Source: Clostridia bacterium (GTDB lineage: Bacteria > Bacillota_A > Clostridia > TANB77 > CAG-508). Taken from it: 64,000 nt of DNA. Location of the stretch: positions 1 through 64,000 of the forward strand of contig JAFVGB010000002.1 in NCBI GenBank assembly GCA_017475185.1. The letters are read 5' to 3'. A model generated the notes under the pieces. The model ran no database searches, had not been told where the DNA came from, and saw only the letters and a program-made list of their open reading frames with translations. Of the stretch, positions 43,522 to 51,796 are shown in pieces; the stretch's first letter is position 1; each line of letters opens with the position of its first letter. Made by a program: the position numbers and the translations under genes.

Positions 43522-43968
43522 TTATTCATGTGCCCAAGATTTCCAACTAGCTACTATATAATTGTAATCAGCAACTATTTGTTCAGCAACTGTATTAAAA
43601 TCTGTGGTCTTATATAATACGATTTCACTATCGTAAATATCGCCTGTTTCTTTGTCATAGACTTGATTAAAGTCTACGTCATAATCGCATTGCATCATAC
43701 TATTTACAGGTTGATATCCAACTTTAACTGCTAATCTCCAAGTGTCATCTTGATATTCATCTTTATCAATATCATTTTCATCAAAACCATTTGTCCAACC
43801 AAGAACAATAGATACATTTTTATTTATATCTTTGTCATTAACTTCAATCGTATGAAAATGATAACAACCACCACTTTCTTTATGTTCTGCAAGATAATCA
43901 GCAGCTTCTTTAAGCTGTTTAGCAAGCTCTTTAGTCTTACTACTATCTATACCATATTTTGCTGTCAT
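43522..43968 (-). CDS. Hypothetical protein (148 aa)
   Basis: Alpha/beta, acidic; starts with a helix ('KTKELAKQLKEAADYLAEHKE') then strands with 'YHFHTIEV'. Unknown. Preceded by the structured leader at 43994-44050. Confidence 0.73.
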   Translation of the reverse strand: MTAKYGIDSSKTKELAKQLKEAADYLAEHKESGGCYHFHTIEVNDKDINKNVSIVLGWTNGFDENDIDKDEYQDDTWRLAVKVGYQPVNSMMQCDYDVDFNQVYDKETGDIYDSEIVLYKTTDFNTVAEQIVADYNYIVASWKSWAHE

Positions 43969-43993
43969 TTTAATTTCCTTTCATTCAAATTCA

Positions 43994-44050
43994 TACAGGA
44001 CCTACTTACTTAGTCTGTCGAGGGAGAACCATGTAAGCAGGTTCTGTATA
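43994..44050 (-). other. Structured leader hairpin with conserved loop motif
   Basis: A long stem (ATACAGAACCTGCTTAC pairs with GTAAGTAGGTCCTGTAT; 15 of 17 positions pair, counting wobbles) presents TGGTTCTCCCTC in its loop, ahead of the GAAAGGAAAT ribosome site. The loop resembles that at 35470-35538. Confidence 0.5.
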
Positions 44051-44071
44051 GGGTTAGGTAAATGTCACTAG

Positions 44072-44287
44072 CTACAAGCTGAGTGGACCAGTCTCACAAT
44101 GACCAAAGTCTTTACGAATTAACTTTGGCTTTAGTGGGTTAGTCTCGTCAATGAATTCATAAGATTCATTACTTTGACCAATATAATAATGATGCTCATA
44201 GTAACCTGTACCATTTTTCAGACATTTTTCGATGATCTTATTGGCTTTAGCTTCATCAATTGGTTTTAAATACTTAGGTATTGCCAT
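44072..44287 (-). CDS. Small hypothetical protein (71 aa)
   Basis: AAAGGAGG precedes the ATG at 44287 (MAIPKYLKPIDE). Compact alpha/beta with 'NGTGYYEHHYYIGQSN'. Unknown. Confidence 0.72.
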   Translation of the reverse strand: MAIPKYLKPIDEAKANKIIEKCLKNGTGYYEHHYYIGQSNESYEFIDETNPLKPKLIRKDFGHCETGPLSL

Positions 44288-44304
44288 TGTTATTCCTCCT
44301 TTAA

Positions 44305-44562
44305 TTACATACAACCATCACCAACATAAGCAACTGTATGCTTTTGCTTATATGGTTTATTAAGCTTTTCTTCAATTTCTTCAGCAAGCATTGAAATATT
44401 CCAAGAAGGATCTTCAGCTTCTGAGTGATCAAAGTTCTCATATACCCAATCGTATATGATAGCTTCTAGCTTCGAAACCTTTTCAGGAATTTCCATTACT
44501 TCCAGATCTTCTTCATCAAAACGACGATTATGATCTTTACCTTTATTAACGATTTGTTCCAT
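44305..44562 (-). CDS. Small acidic protein (85 aa)
   Basis: Acidic, helical C-terminal part ('KLEAIIYDWVYENFDHSEAED'). SD GAAAGGAAAT favours the ATG at 44562 over 44583. Confidence 0.72.
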   Translation of the reverse strand: MEQIVNKGKDHNRRFDEEDLEVMEIPEKVSKLEAIIYDWVYENFDHSEAEDPSWNISMLAEEIEEKLNKPYKQKHTVAYVGDGCM

Positions 44563-44575
44563 TTGTATTTCCTTT

Positions 44576-44908
44576 CTAATCAAGAATTAAATCACCATAT
44601 TCATCAGCAAGATCTAGTGCAATATCTATACACTTAGAAAACTCACTAAGAATATAACATGTAACTGTATTCGACCAACGTGAATTACTTCCCCAAGACC
44701 AGAAGTCTTCAGATGTTTCTTCATTCCAACCAAACATTTCGTCTGGGTCTACGTTATTATTTAAATACTTCTGTTTAAAGAAATACGTATAATGCGGAAT
44801 ACATCCAGGTTCTTCGGACTCACCTTTATGTTCAATAAAGTAATTAACTGCTTGTTCCAATACAGGATAAGCTTTTAATCTTTCTTTTTGTTCATTTGTT
44901 AATTCCAT
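44576..44908 (-). CDS. Hypothetical protein (110 aa)
   Basis: Trp/Tyr-rich ('SEDFWSWGSNSRWSNTV') with flanking helices; starts 'LTNEQKERLKAYPVLEQAV'. Unknown. Confidence 0.72.
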   Translation of the reverse strand: MELTNEQKERLKAYPVLEQAVNYFIEHKGESEEPGCIPHYTYFFKQKYLNNNVDPDEMFGWNEETSEDFWSWGSNSRWSNTVTCYILSEFSKCIDIALDLADEYGDLILD

Positions 44909-44923
44909 GGTCTGTTCTCCTTT

Positions 44924-45157
44924 TTAGATGGTTAGTATTTGCCACTGACATCCGTTATCTTCATCACCAACAAGTATACAAGATGCATACTCTTCAGTAA
45001 TTTCAAGATTAGGATTGTCTGTTAAATAGCCTTGGACATCATCTTTCATATTTGTCTTAGCTTCTTCGAATGTATCATATACACCAAATACTCTTGCTTT
45101 ACCATCACAAGTATCACCATACTCAGTGTATATCAAAACATGTTTATTTAATACCAT
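44924..45157 (-). CDS. Small beta-alpha-beta protein (77 aa)
   Basis: 'HVLIYTEYGDTCDGKARVFGVYDTFEEAKTNMKDDV' has strand-strand-helix plan with 'FEEAK'. Start base shared with the next gene's stop (overlap at 45157). Confidence 0.72.
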   Translation of the reverse strand: MVLNKHVLIYTEYGDTCDGKARVFGVYDTFEEAKTNMKDDVQGYLTDNPNLEITEEYASCILVGDEDNGCQWQILTI

Positions 45158-45381
45158 TATTTTATCCTTTCAAAATCATCTTTGTTAACAATTAGATATG
45201 AAGCTTTTAAACCTTTTATCTGTTTGATTGATCTATAAAAAACTCCAGTATAAACTTGAGCTGCAGCTTTACTTTTGAAGCTTATAATATTCAAAGTCGT
45301 AACTACTTCACCATCAGGATTTACATCCTGAATTCGCATGATTAGATACCACTTATTTTCAGGTTCAACTCTTGCCTCCAT
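45157..45381 (-). CDS. Small beta-alpha-beta protein (74 aa)
   Basis: 'WYLIMRIQDVNPDGEVVTTLNIISFKSKAAAQVYTGVF' repeats the local plan (strand, strand, helix beginning 'SKAAAQ'). Likely a paralogue at great distance of its neighbours. Confidence 0.7.
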   Translation of the reverse strand: MEARVEPENKWYLIMRIQDVNPDGEVVTTLNIISFKSKAAAQVYTGVFYRSIKQIKGLKASYLIVNKDDFERIK

Positions 45382-45382
45382 A

Positions 45383-45595
45383 TTATTTTCCTTTCAATGC
45401 TTTTATTTTATCACCAGCATAGATATGTACAAAAGCTATATGGTCATCTTTATCATTCATCAATATATCTTTTTCGATATCTCTAGCTTCTTTACGTGTG
45501 TCACATATGGCTACACATACCATATTATTTTCACATCTGTCACAGCAACTTACATTATCATAAGCTACTAAAACGATATACTGTACTTTTGTCAT
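45383..45595 (-). CDS. Small beta-alpha-beta protein (70 aa)
   Basis: 'YIVLVAYDNVSCCDRCENNMVCVAICDTRKEARDIEKDIL': same plan with 'RKEARDI' helix and a cluster of cysteines that may bind metal. Confidence 0.7.
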   Translation of the reverse strand: MTKVQYIVLVAYDNVSCCDRCENNMVCVAICDTRKEARDIEKDILMNDKDDHIAFVHIYAGDKIKALKGK

Positions 45596-45598
45596 TTT

Positions 45599-45838
45599 TT
45601 ATCTCCTTATAGTTAATGTATATGGGTCAATATCAAGGTTATATGTATTTACAACCTCGGTTAATTCATCATCAAAACCAAACTTGGCTCGATAACTATT
45701 GCATACCTCACAGACATGCTCTAGATTAGCTGGATAACCACTGTTTACTAAATGATTCTCAAGCTCTCTGATATAGTCATCATTGCCATATGTTTCTCTA
45801 TAGTTGCTGATGAATTGCTTAATATTATTTTTATTCAT
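45599..45838 (-). CDS. Small hypothetical protein (79 aa)
   Basis: AGGAGA precedes the ATG at 45838 (MNKNNIKQF). Acidic/helical with 'CEVCNSYRAKFGF'. Unknown. Confidence 0.72.
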   Translation of the reverse strand: MNKNNIKQFISNYRETYGNDDYIRELENHLVNSGYPANLEHVCEVCNSYRAKFGFDDELTEVVNTYNLDIDPYTLTIRR

Positions 45839-45848
45839 AACATGTCTC

Positions 45849-45944
45849 CTATACATTTACGATTAATCCAATAGACCCAGCATTTGGACCTTGCAATACT
45901 ACTAAGATACCAATTGCTATTTCTTGTTGTTTAACTGTCGGCAT
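45849..45944 (-). CDS. Small hydrophobic peptide (31 aa)
   Basis: AGGAGG with 6-nt spacing before the ATG at 45944; the 31-residue product is hydrophobic (IAIGILVVLQGPNAGSIGLIV). It nests in the end of 45931-46335, consistent with coupled translation. Could be a membrane peptide. Confidence 0.6.
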   Translation of the reverse strand: MPTVKQQEIAIGILVVLQGPNAGSIGLIVNV

Positions 45945-46335
45945 TTTGAACCTCCTGACTTTGCATTAATTTATCCATAAACTCTGGTTCACAAATAAGA
46001 AAACCATGAGTATTCATAAACTTTATAAATTCTTCACCTTGAACAGCATCTCTGCGAACTTTAACTATTCTTTCACCAAAGATAGGACCTTTTGGACCAC
46101 GTTCTGCTTCAATCATCGGAACAATACCTTGCTCTTCAAATTTCTTTTTACAAGCATCACACGGTTCTGGCGATGTACTTTGCGTTTTCTTTATACCTTT
46201 TTTAGGATGCATTTCACCATCTGCACCTCTAAAAAACTCTGGTTGCAATAACAATTGTTTACATTCACCGCAGTAGATACAAATATCCATACCTACAAAT
46301 TCGTGGTTACCATCATCATAACAGTTTTTACACAT
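45931..46335 (-). CDS. Zinc-binding protein (134 aa)
   Basis: Two cysteine pairs near the N-terminus (CKNCYDD...CIYCGEC) and another pair later (CDACKKKF) suggest one or two zinc ribbons. The rest is basic and beta-rich. Possibly nucleic-acid or protein binding; family unknown. Confidence 0.72.
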   Translation of the reverse strand: MCKNCYDDGNHEFVGMDICIYCGECKQLLLQPEFFRGADGEMHPKKGIKKTQSTSPEPCDACKKKFEEQGIVPMIEAERGPKGPIFGERIVKVRRDAVQGEEFIKFMNTHGFLICEPEFMDKLMQSQEVQNADS

Positions 46336-46346
46336 GACTATTCTCC

Positions 46347-46742
46347 TTAGTTGAGGGTTGTATTTGAATCACGTCCATCAATTAGTTCTTGACGACGCTT
46401 ATTGTTGTCCACGATATCATCCATCCATCGTGCACCTATTTGTAATTTCCACAATGCTAGATGACCAATTTCTTTTTCATCAAAATCTAGGATTCCAAAT
46501 CCAAAGAAAGTTATATCATCCTGATAAGCATTCGTACCTGTTAAACCATACATTTCATTCATCAACTTTCCATTCCAGGTATAGAAGGTTTCTACTTTAC
46601 GTATTCCCAACTTTTGGAGGTCATCATTTACACCTAACATCCAAACGTTTAAGTCACCTCCTGCTCCTTCAAATACACAAGCTGATGTTTTTTCCAGCCC
46701 AACAAGTATTTCTTTAGTGGCTTTGACTAAAACTGGTTTCAT
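46347..46742 (-). CDS. Hypothetical protein (131 aa)
   Basis: Alpha/beta protein ('FGILDFDEKEIGHLALWKLQIGARWMDDIVD'). Unknown. Confidence 0.72.
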   Translation of the reverse strand: MKPVLVKATKEILVGLEKTSACVFEGAGGDLNVWMLGVNDDLQKLGIRKVETFYTWNGKLMNEMYGLTGTNAYQDDITFFGFGILDFDEKEIGHLALWKLQIGARWMDDIVDNNKRRQELIDGRDSNTTLN

Positions 46743-46759
46743 ATTTTAATCTCCTTTCA

Positions 46760-47035
46760 TTATCCTAAAGCAATTTTAACCGGATTATCTTCTTTTGCAC
46801 ACCGAAGATCGTCATTCAACAAATCTTCAGAGACATACTCTGCTACCCAAGGTAAACTCGAATGCTTATTTACATTTGGATAGATGAGTAATTCTGCTTC
46901 ACTTTTATTATCAACAAAGTCAATTGGAAAAATAAAGCAGTCTGATTCTATATGTTTCTTAGCGACATTCCTAGTTCCATACACCTCACATTCTGCAGTC
47001 TTACTATTCATGACCATATAATTGATATGTTCCAT
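46760..47035 (-). CDS. Small hypothetical protein (91 aa)
   Basis: Beta-alpha-beta start ('NYMVMNSKTAECEVYGTRNVAKKHIES'). Unknown. A 7-codon frame with a perfect SD lies upstream at 47068-47091. Confidence 0.72.
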   Translation of the reverse strand: MEHINYMVMNSKTAECEVYGTRNVAKKHIESDCFIFPIDFVDNKSEAELLIYPNVNKHSSLPWVAEYVSEDLLNDDLRCAKEDNPVKIALG

Positions 47036-47067
47036 GTTAGTTTCCTTTCTTAAATGGTTAATCCAAT

Positions 47068-47091
47068 TTACAATAATAACTTTTCATACAT
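47068..47091 (-). CDS. Possible 7-aa leader peptide
   Basis: GAAAGGAGG precedes ATG and a 7-codon frame ending TAA, just downstream of a GAAGCA/TGCTTC hairpin (about 47133-47159). Upstream of 46760-47035; perhaps regulatory. Confidence 0.3.
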   Translation of the reverse strand: MYEKLLL

Positions 47092-47175
47092 TTGATTGCC
47101 TCCTTTCACTAGTTACTAACGATTCAATGAAGCACCACACCACTATGATGCTTCGTTCAGTCGTCATCAATCATA

Positions 47176-47379
47176 CTAATCTAATATTAAACACCTCTTT
47201 ACTCTACTCTTTGGATAAACTTCTATTGTTTCTGGTCTACCATATTGAGATGGATATGTATTGTTTAACCACATATCATTTATTACTAATTCGGCTGTGG
47301 CAATACTATCTGCATATCCAACAATAAACTGTCCATATTGTTTGTTTCTTCCAACTAAAACATAATTAAAGTCGCTCAT
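47176..47379 (-). CDS. Small beta-alpha-beta protein (67 aa)
   Basis: 'NYVLVGRNKQYGQFIVGYADSIATAELVINDM' follows the local plan. Preceded by a long structured leader (47405-47480). Confidence 0.7.
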   Translation of the reverse strand: MSDFNYVLVGRNKQYGQFIVGYADSIATAELVINDMWLNNTYPSQYGRPETIEVYPKSRVKRCLILD

Positions 47380-47404
47380 ATTATATCTCCTTTCAAAATG
47401 CTCG

Positions 47405-47480
47405 TTTTTTTGACCGTAGAATGCATGATTCTAATTTCTACTGGTAAACTACTACCAAAACTAAAATCACGCACTCACGG
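47405..47480 (-). other. Structured leader hairpin
   Basis: On the minus strand GCGTGATT pairs with AATCATGC, extended by TTAGTTT/AAATTAG and GGTA/TACC, and CCGT/ACGG closes the base. It is followed by GACCGTC-like sequence; the plus-strand string TTTTTTTGACCGTAGA is also present at the small-RNA terminator near 25862 (opposite strand). Confidence 0.5.
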
Positions 47481-47524
47481 CACAATTAAACTAAATTAAA
47501 CTAAAGTGTTTCCTGCTGCACCTC

Positions 47525-47686
47525 CTATTTAAAGTTGTTTTCAAAATAAACATTATCCGTCCAATACTTAATTGGCTGAGTGAAGTTTCCATACTTATCC
47601 TTATTAGGCGTAAAGAAACACATGAGCATCACTAACATCATCAATACTGCCATTAGTGACAAAACACCATATACAAAATACTTCAT
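47525..47686 (-). CDS. Small membrane protein (53 aa)
   Basis: AAGGAG lies 8 nt before the ATG at 47686. The product has a Met-rich transmembrane segment (MKYFVYGVLSLMAVLMMLVMLMC) then a polar tail. Confidence 0.7.
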   Translation of the reverse strand: MKYFVYGVLSLMAVLMMLVMLMCFFTPNKDKYGNFTQPIKYWTDNVYFENNFK

Positions 47687-47698
47687 AAGCATCACTCC

Positions 47699-47902
47699 TT
47701 AATCCATACTATGTGCATAATGCCAATAATCACGCTGAAAGGCTCTTATACCTTTATTTTCTCGCATGATTACCTCACGGTCAGACCAACATTCACGTCT
47801 TACTTTACGACGTTTGGTCTCTTGCTCAACACTATCCATTAAATCTTTGGATAACACTTTTGCAGCCTTTTCGGCGACTGCAACCTTGTTTTGCTCAGTC
47901 AT
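47699..47902 (-). CDS. Small basic protein (67 aa)
   Basis: Helical, Arg/Lys-rich centre (ETKRRKVRRE). Unknown, may bind nucleic acid. Confidence 0.68.
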   Translation of the reverse strand: MTEQNKVAVAEKAAKVLSKDLMDSVEQETKRRKVRRECWSDREVIMRENKGIRAFQRDYWHYAHSMD

Positions 47903-47929
47903 AATTATACTCCTTTACTAAGCGGTTGA

Positions 47930-48139
47930 CATTACTTATTTCTTATTTACAATGATGTATAACTAGCGTCGCTCTGACAACAACACTAATAATATATGTG
48001 AATACCGTACCATACCGAGCATCGCACAATATACATATACACTATTATCTACTAGGTGAGCATCGCTTTCATAGGGCGGGGGGTATACAGAGCGACACTC
48101 TTGAATACTAAGCATCGCTCTATATGGGCCCGGGGTACC
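47930..48139. repeat. Iteron-like repeats
   Basis: GAGCATCGC/AAGCATCGC occurs around 48018, 48057 and 48110, with variants AGCGTCGCTC (47965) and GAGCGACAC (48091). GC-rich AGGGCGGGGGG and GGGCCCGGGGTACC blocks lie between. No gene. May be replication or regulatory iterons. Confidence 0.5.
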
Positions 48140-48499
48140 TTATACATTCAAGGCTGCATAGATACCTGTTTCAGTCTTCTTAATAAGACCTTTCTTTTCT
48201 AACGCCCATGCTTTATCACAGACGTTCTTGGCGGTAATCTGCATACCACCAGCCTGAAGTGCCTCTGCAATCTGCTTACAGCTCATAGCCTTACCTGCAG
48301 ATTCTAACAGGGCAACTATATTCTTACCTAACTCTGAGGTATTGCCCTTAGCTCTTGAAGTCGGAGCACTCATATTCGAGGCTGCCTTCAGGGCTAATTC
48401 CAAATTGAATACTTTCGGGGTATTCATGTTACGGGCTTCTTCAACCTGAGCAATAACTTCAGCGTTGAGTTCTTTTACATTTTTAGTCGATTTTGTCAT
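48140..48499 (-). CDS. Winged-helix DNA-binding protein (119 aa)
   Basis: The C-terminal ~65 residues read as a winged helix ('IVALLESAGKAMSCKQIAEALQAGGMQITAKNVCDKAWALEKKGLIKKTETGIYAAL'-type pattern of helix, HTH and wing). AAGGAG precedes the ATG at 48499 (an upstream ATG at 48532 has no SD). Codons are GC-richer than elsewhere. It lies between two repeat blocks, so an origin- or operator-binding role is plausible. Confidence 0.72.
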   Translation of the reverse strand: MTKSTKNVKELNAEVIAQVEEARNMNTPKVFNLELALKAASNMSAPTSRAKGNTSELGKNIVALLESAGKAMSCKQIAEALQAGGMQITAKNVCDKAWALEKKGLIKKTETGIYAALNV

Positions 48500-48539
48500 G
48501 GCTTTTCTCCTTATACTATGACGGGTTAACACAATCTAC

Positions 48540-49126
48540 AAGTTGGGACTAATCAACTCATAGTCAAAACACACATACAACTTTTATCTTATATGTATTT
48601 TGATTATAAGTTGAATATACATCAGTCTTTTCATCCTAAGTGTATAATTTTTCTACTTTTTTCATCTTTATATTTTCAGGTCAAAAATCTACTTCATTTT
48701 TTAATCTTAATTTTCCAGGTTATAAATCCACTTGAAAAATCAACATTAGAAAATTAGGGCGGTTTTTTGATTAAAAAATAACCTAATCTTTTTAAGGGAT
48801 AGAGTTAACCTAATGAATTAAAGTTAAGGTTAATATAATTATATTTATAAAAATTATTCAAAATGATGAATAATTTAATTTATATTTATAATATAATATA
48901 AAAATATTAACCTGAAATAAATAAAATCACCCTAATATAAAAAAAATACCAGGGCGGACCCCCAGGGCGGGGCCTTTACGTATAGGGCAATTTTTCAGGT
49001 TGGCCCGTCCAGTAGGTTTTTTGTCCCAGATTCATATAGACTTATGTATAATTTATGTCAGTATGTTTGTCCTTATGTATTTTCTTGTATGTATATCTGT
49101 AAATAATTAACCTATATGTATTCTAT
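48540..49126. other. Non-coding region, candidate replication origin
   Basis: About 590 nt without a gene. It holds AGGGCGG at 48756, 48951 and 48964 (and 48073), the repeat TTTTC(C)AGGTY at ~48675, 48710 and 48990, ACCTAAT/ACCCTAAT repeats and a ~130-bp block of almost pure AT (48820-48945). Iterons plus an AT-rich unwinding element are typical of replication origins, but this is inference. Confidence 0.45.
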
Positions 49127-49492
49127 TTATATTTTGTTATATTTTTCTTTTAATTTTAGTTTTATGTATTGTTGTAATTTATTTGTTGTTATGTCATTGT
49201 ATAATTTTCTTAATGTATCTATATATGGAATATTTATACTGTTTTTAATATCATCGTATGAGGTAAATGAAAGATACATAAATACAAAATATTTTTCATT
49301 TGTTTTAGTATTGATAGCTAATGATATACCATAATCATCAACCATATGACGTAAATATAATAAAATAATATGCTCTATGTTACTTTCTTTATATTGTTTA
49401 ATTATTTGTGGATATAGTATACGAATTAGAAAAAATAATGTATTTTCTAATGATGTTTTGTCTTGAATATCTTGTAATAGTATTTTATTCAT
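49127..49492 (-). CDS. Family-B small protein (121 aa)
   Basis: Family B: a helix 'FLIRILYPQI' near residue 20, then 'ILLYLRHMV', a beta pair, and a final 'IPYIDTLRKLYNDITTNKLQQYI'. Five such genes occur in 49.1-51.7 kb. No known domain. Confidence 0.75.
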   Translation of the reverse strand: MNKILLQDIQDKTSLENTLFFLIRILYPQIIKQYKESNIEHIILLYLRHMVDDYGISLAINTKTNEKYFVFMYLSFTSYDDIKNSINIPYIDTLRKLYNDITTNKLQQYIKLKLKEKYNKI

Positions 49493-49508
49493 CTATATCT
49501 TTCTGTAT

Positions 49509-49892
49509 TTATATTTTTTCTAATTGTTTTGCTATATATTTTTCTAATATTTTTCCTTCTATGTCATTGTATAGTTTATTTAATGTATCTTCATATGGTA
49601 TGTATATTTCTTTTCGTTTATTATTTGAAGATATTATACTTGACATTATTGTAAAAGTAAAATATTTTTCTTTTATATTTTCTTGCGTATATTTTTTTGA
49701 ATCTAAGGTTAAAGTTACTATAAATCTTAAATGATGCTGTAAATAATATAATATGATATTTTCTGGAATTAATTGAATATGATTATTAGCATTTGTATAC
49801 TTATGATATACTTCTTTATGTAAAGTACGTATAAGAAATAGTATAGTATCTTCTAAATGTTTTATAGTTATGTCTTTATTTTCTTTTAACAT
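49509..49892 (-). CDS. Family-B small protein (127 aa)
   Basis: 'FLIRTLHKEVYHKYT', 'ILYYLQHHL' and 'IPYEDTLNKLYNDIEGKILEKYI' are closest to 49127-49492. The first ATG is at 49892 (a GTG upstream is possible). Confidence 0.74.
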   Translation of the reverse strand: MLKENKDITIKHLEDTILFLIRTLHKEVYHKYTNANNHIQLIPENIILYYLQHHLRFIVTLTLDSKKYTQENIKEKYFTFTIMSSIISSNNKRKEIYIPYEDTLNKLYNDIEGKILEKYIAKQLEKI

Positions 49893-50260
49893 TTTATACA
49901 CTCTTTTTGTTGATTTATATAATTTATTAATGTTTTACCTGTAATATCTTCTTGTAATAAATTTAGTATTTGATCTGTACGTAAATATATTCTAATTTTT
50001 GTAGCTTTTTCATCATTTTTAAAAGTAATTATTCTTAAGTCATATGAGTAATTTATAATATCTACATTTACTATATCTATTAATGCATCTTTTATATTAT
50101 TTCTTATTACTTGTTTTGCGTAAAATGCTAATATTTTTTCATTAGATAATTTTGATTTTGTATCTTTATAAACTTTTAAAAGATTAGTATAAAAGTTAGG
50201 ATACTGTGCACGTATTATAAATATCATTTCTTCTAGCATATCTTTTACTTTCTTTTTCAA
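49886..50260 (-). CDS. Family-B small protein (124 aa)
   Basis: 'FIIRAQYPNFYTNL', 'ILAFYAKQV' and 'LRTDQILNLLQEDITGKTLINYI'. Overlaps the neighbours by a few nt. Confidence 0.74.
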   Translation of the reverse strand: MKKKVKDMLEEMIFIIRAQYPNFYTNLLKVYKDTKSKLSNEKILAFYAKQVIRNNIKDALIDIVNVDIINYSYDLRIITFKNDEKATKIRIYLRTDQILNLLQEDITGKTLINYINQQKECIKC

Positions 50261-50628
50261 TCATTCCATTGCTGTAATTTTATTTTCACATAATCTAATA
50301 AACAAAAGTTTTCTGTATGTAATATTCTTTGTAAACCTTGTAATGCTTTTATATCTGATTTTGTCATATTAGTTATAAATTTATAAGATATATCTGAAAA
50401 ATATTGCTGTTTATCTGTATATTTTGTAAGAATGTATCTTTTCTTTTTTCTATTGTATTTTAAATTATAAGTATGTAAACCCGTATTTATAGCTATTATA
50501 TCACTATTTATACAGGTAAATAACATTGGTAATATATTTTTACTTACAAATACATTTACATCTTCTGCATCCATATCCAGTTTATCATAATCTAATTTAT
50601 TTATGTATAATATTGCACAATTTTTCAT
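50257..50628 (-). CDS. Family-A-like small protein (123 aa)
   Basis: 'KSDIKALQGLQRILHTENF' near the end is a family-A-like signature followed by a longer tail. Embedded in the family-B cluster and overlapping both neighbours. Confidence 0.68.
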   Translation of the reverse strand: MKNCAILYINKLDYDKLDMDAEDVNVFVSKNILPMLFTCINSDIIAINTGLHTYNLKYNRKKKRYILTKYTDKQQYFSDISYKFITNMTKSDIKALQGLQRILHTENFCLLDYVKIKLQQWND

Positions 50629-51041
50629 TCTTCTATCTCATGATATTTTATTACTTCACCTACTAGTCTTGTTCTTATATTTACAGAGTTTAATATAGAT
50701 TCTTGATCTATTTTTTTTAACACTAATAAATTTTCTAATTGTTCTTGTGTACAATAAAAATCCCATATACTAGCTATACCTTGATCTTTATAATGAGGTG
50801 CTTGTATAAATCGTATTTTATTTTTACATTGTACAAGCATTAAAACATACTCCCATTGAGTTATTATACTATCCCTTCCTTCTACTTTATATACATCATG
50901 TTTAATCATAAATGATATATTACTTAAAATATTCAAAAAATTTTTATGTATGAATTCTTGATCATCTTCATAATTTTCTCGTAATTCATTTGCCATACTC
51001 ATAATATTATATACATTTATTTTATTATCTGTATTTTCCAT
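50625..51041 (-). CDS. Family-A-like small protein (138 aa)
   Basis: 'CTQEQLENLLVLKKIDQESILNSV' resembles the family-A helix, again with a C-terminal extension. Paralogous in layout to 50257-50628. Confidence 0.68.
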   Translation of the reverse strand: MENTDNKINVYNIMSMANELRENYEDDQEFIHKNFLNILSNISFMIKHDVYKVEGRDSIITQWEYVLMLVQCKNKIRFIQAPHYKDQGIASIWDFYCTQEQLENLLVLKKIDQESILNSVNIRTRLVGEVIKYHEIEE

Positions 51042-51394
51042 TACATTTTCCTTTGAATTGTACTAAACCCTAATTCTAAGTCTTTACTAAGATTAGTACA
51101 TGAAAAATCATTATATAAACTTTCTAATACTTTTTTATAACTTATAAGTACATTTTTGGCCATATTCCTCTTATAAAATGTTAAATAGTATAATCCACTA
51201 TCTATATCGTAATCTAAAGTTATTGTCATCGATAAGGTATTCTCTAAATATTTTAATATTATTCTTTGATTAACATATATAGATTTATATTGACAATGTT
51301 CCATCCACCATTTGTAATATTGTGGATATTGTACTCTAATCATAAATATAAGTTTATATTCTAATTCTTTAGCCGTCACGGTAATAATCTCCAT
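51041..51394 (-). CDS. Family-B small protein (117 aa)
   Basis: 'FMIRVQYPQYYKWW', 'ILKYLENTL' and 'ISYKKVLESLYNDFSCTNL'. Shares a stop/start base with 50625-51041. Confidence 0.74.
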   Translation of the reverse strand: MEIITVTAKELEYKLIFMIRVQYPQYYKWWMEHCQYKSIYVNQRIILKYLENTLSMTITLDYDIDSGLYYLTFYKRNMAKNVLISYKKVLESLYNDFSCTNLSKDLELGFSTIQRKM

Positions 51395-51735
51395 AAGTCA
51401 CTTTTTATTTCATCTACTAAAAGTTTTCCAGAAATATCTTTATGTAAATTATTTAAAATTTGAGCAAAAGAAATATCTAATTTATATCTTCCCATATCGG
51501 TATAACAATATAACTTTAATGCCCATTCATTGTTAATTTTATTCATATCACCTAAAGTAGTCATAGGTAATCCCTTATGAGCAATATCTCTAGCATAATA
51601 AGTCAAAAGTTTATCATACTCTTCTACTTCACAAAAATGACTATCAAATAAAGTTTTACATATCTGATTATAAATACTAGGATATGTAGCTCTTAACAAA
51701 AAAATCGTTTCTTTTACTATATTATCATACAACAT
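51376..51735 (-). CDS. Family-B small protein (119 aa)
   Basis: 'FLLRATYPSIYNQI', 'LLTYYARDI' and 'ISFAQILNNLHKDISGKLLVDEI'. First gene of the 51.7-49.1 kb run. Confidence 0.75.
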   Translation of the reverse strand: MLYDNIVKETIFLLRATYPSIYNQICKTLFDSHFCEVEEYDKLLTYYARDIAHKGLPMTTLGDMNKINNEWALKLYCYTDMGRYKLDISFAQILNNLHKDISGKLLVDEIKSDLWRLLP

Positions 51736-51759
51736 CTACTATTTCCTTCCTTTAATTAT

Positions 51760-51796
51760 ATATTAAACCGTTTGAATGAAATAGTAAAACCGTTAT
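51760..51796 (-). promoter_or_regulatory. Early/middle-type promoter
   Basis: AACGGTTTTACT, 17 nt, TAATAT, driving the family-B run; the -35 overlaps the stop of 51793-52308. Confidence 0.7.

Noticed and set aside
47930..48139. CRISPR array
   Set aside because: The repeats are only 8-10 bp, imperfect and unevenly spaced, with no spacers or cas genes.
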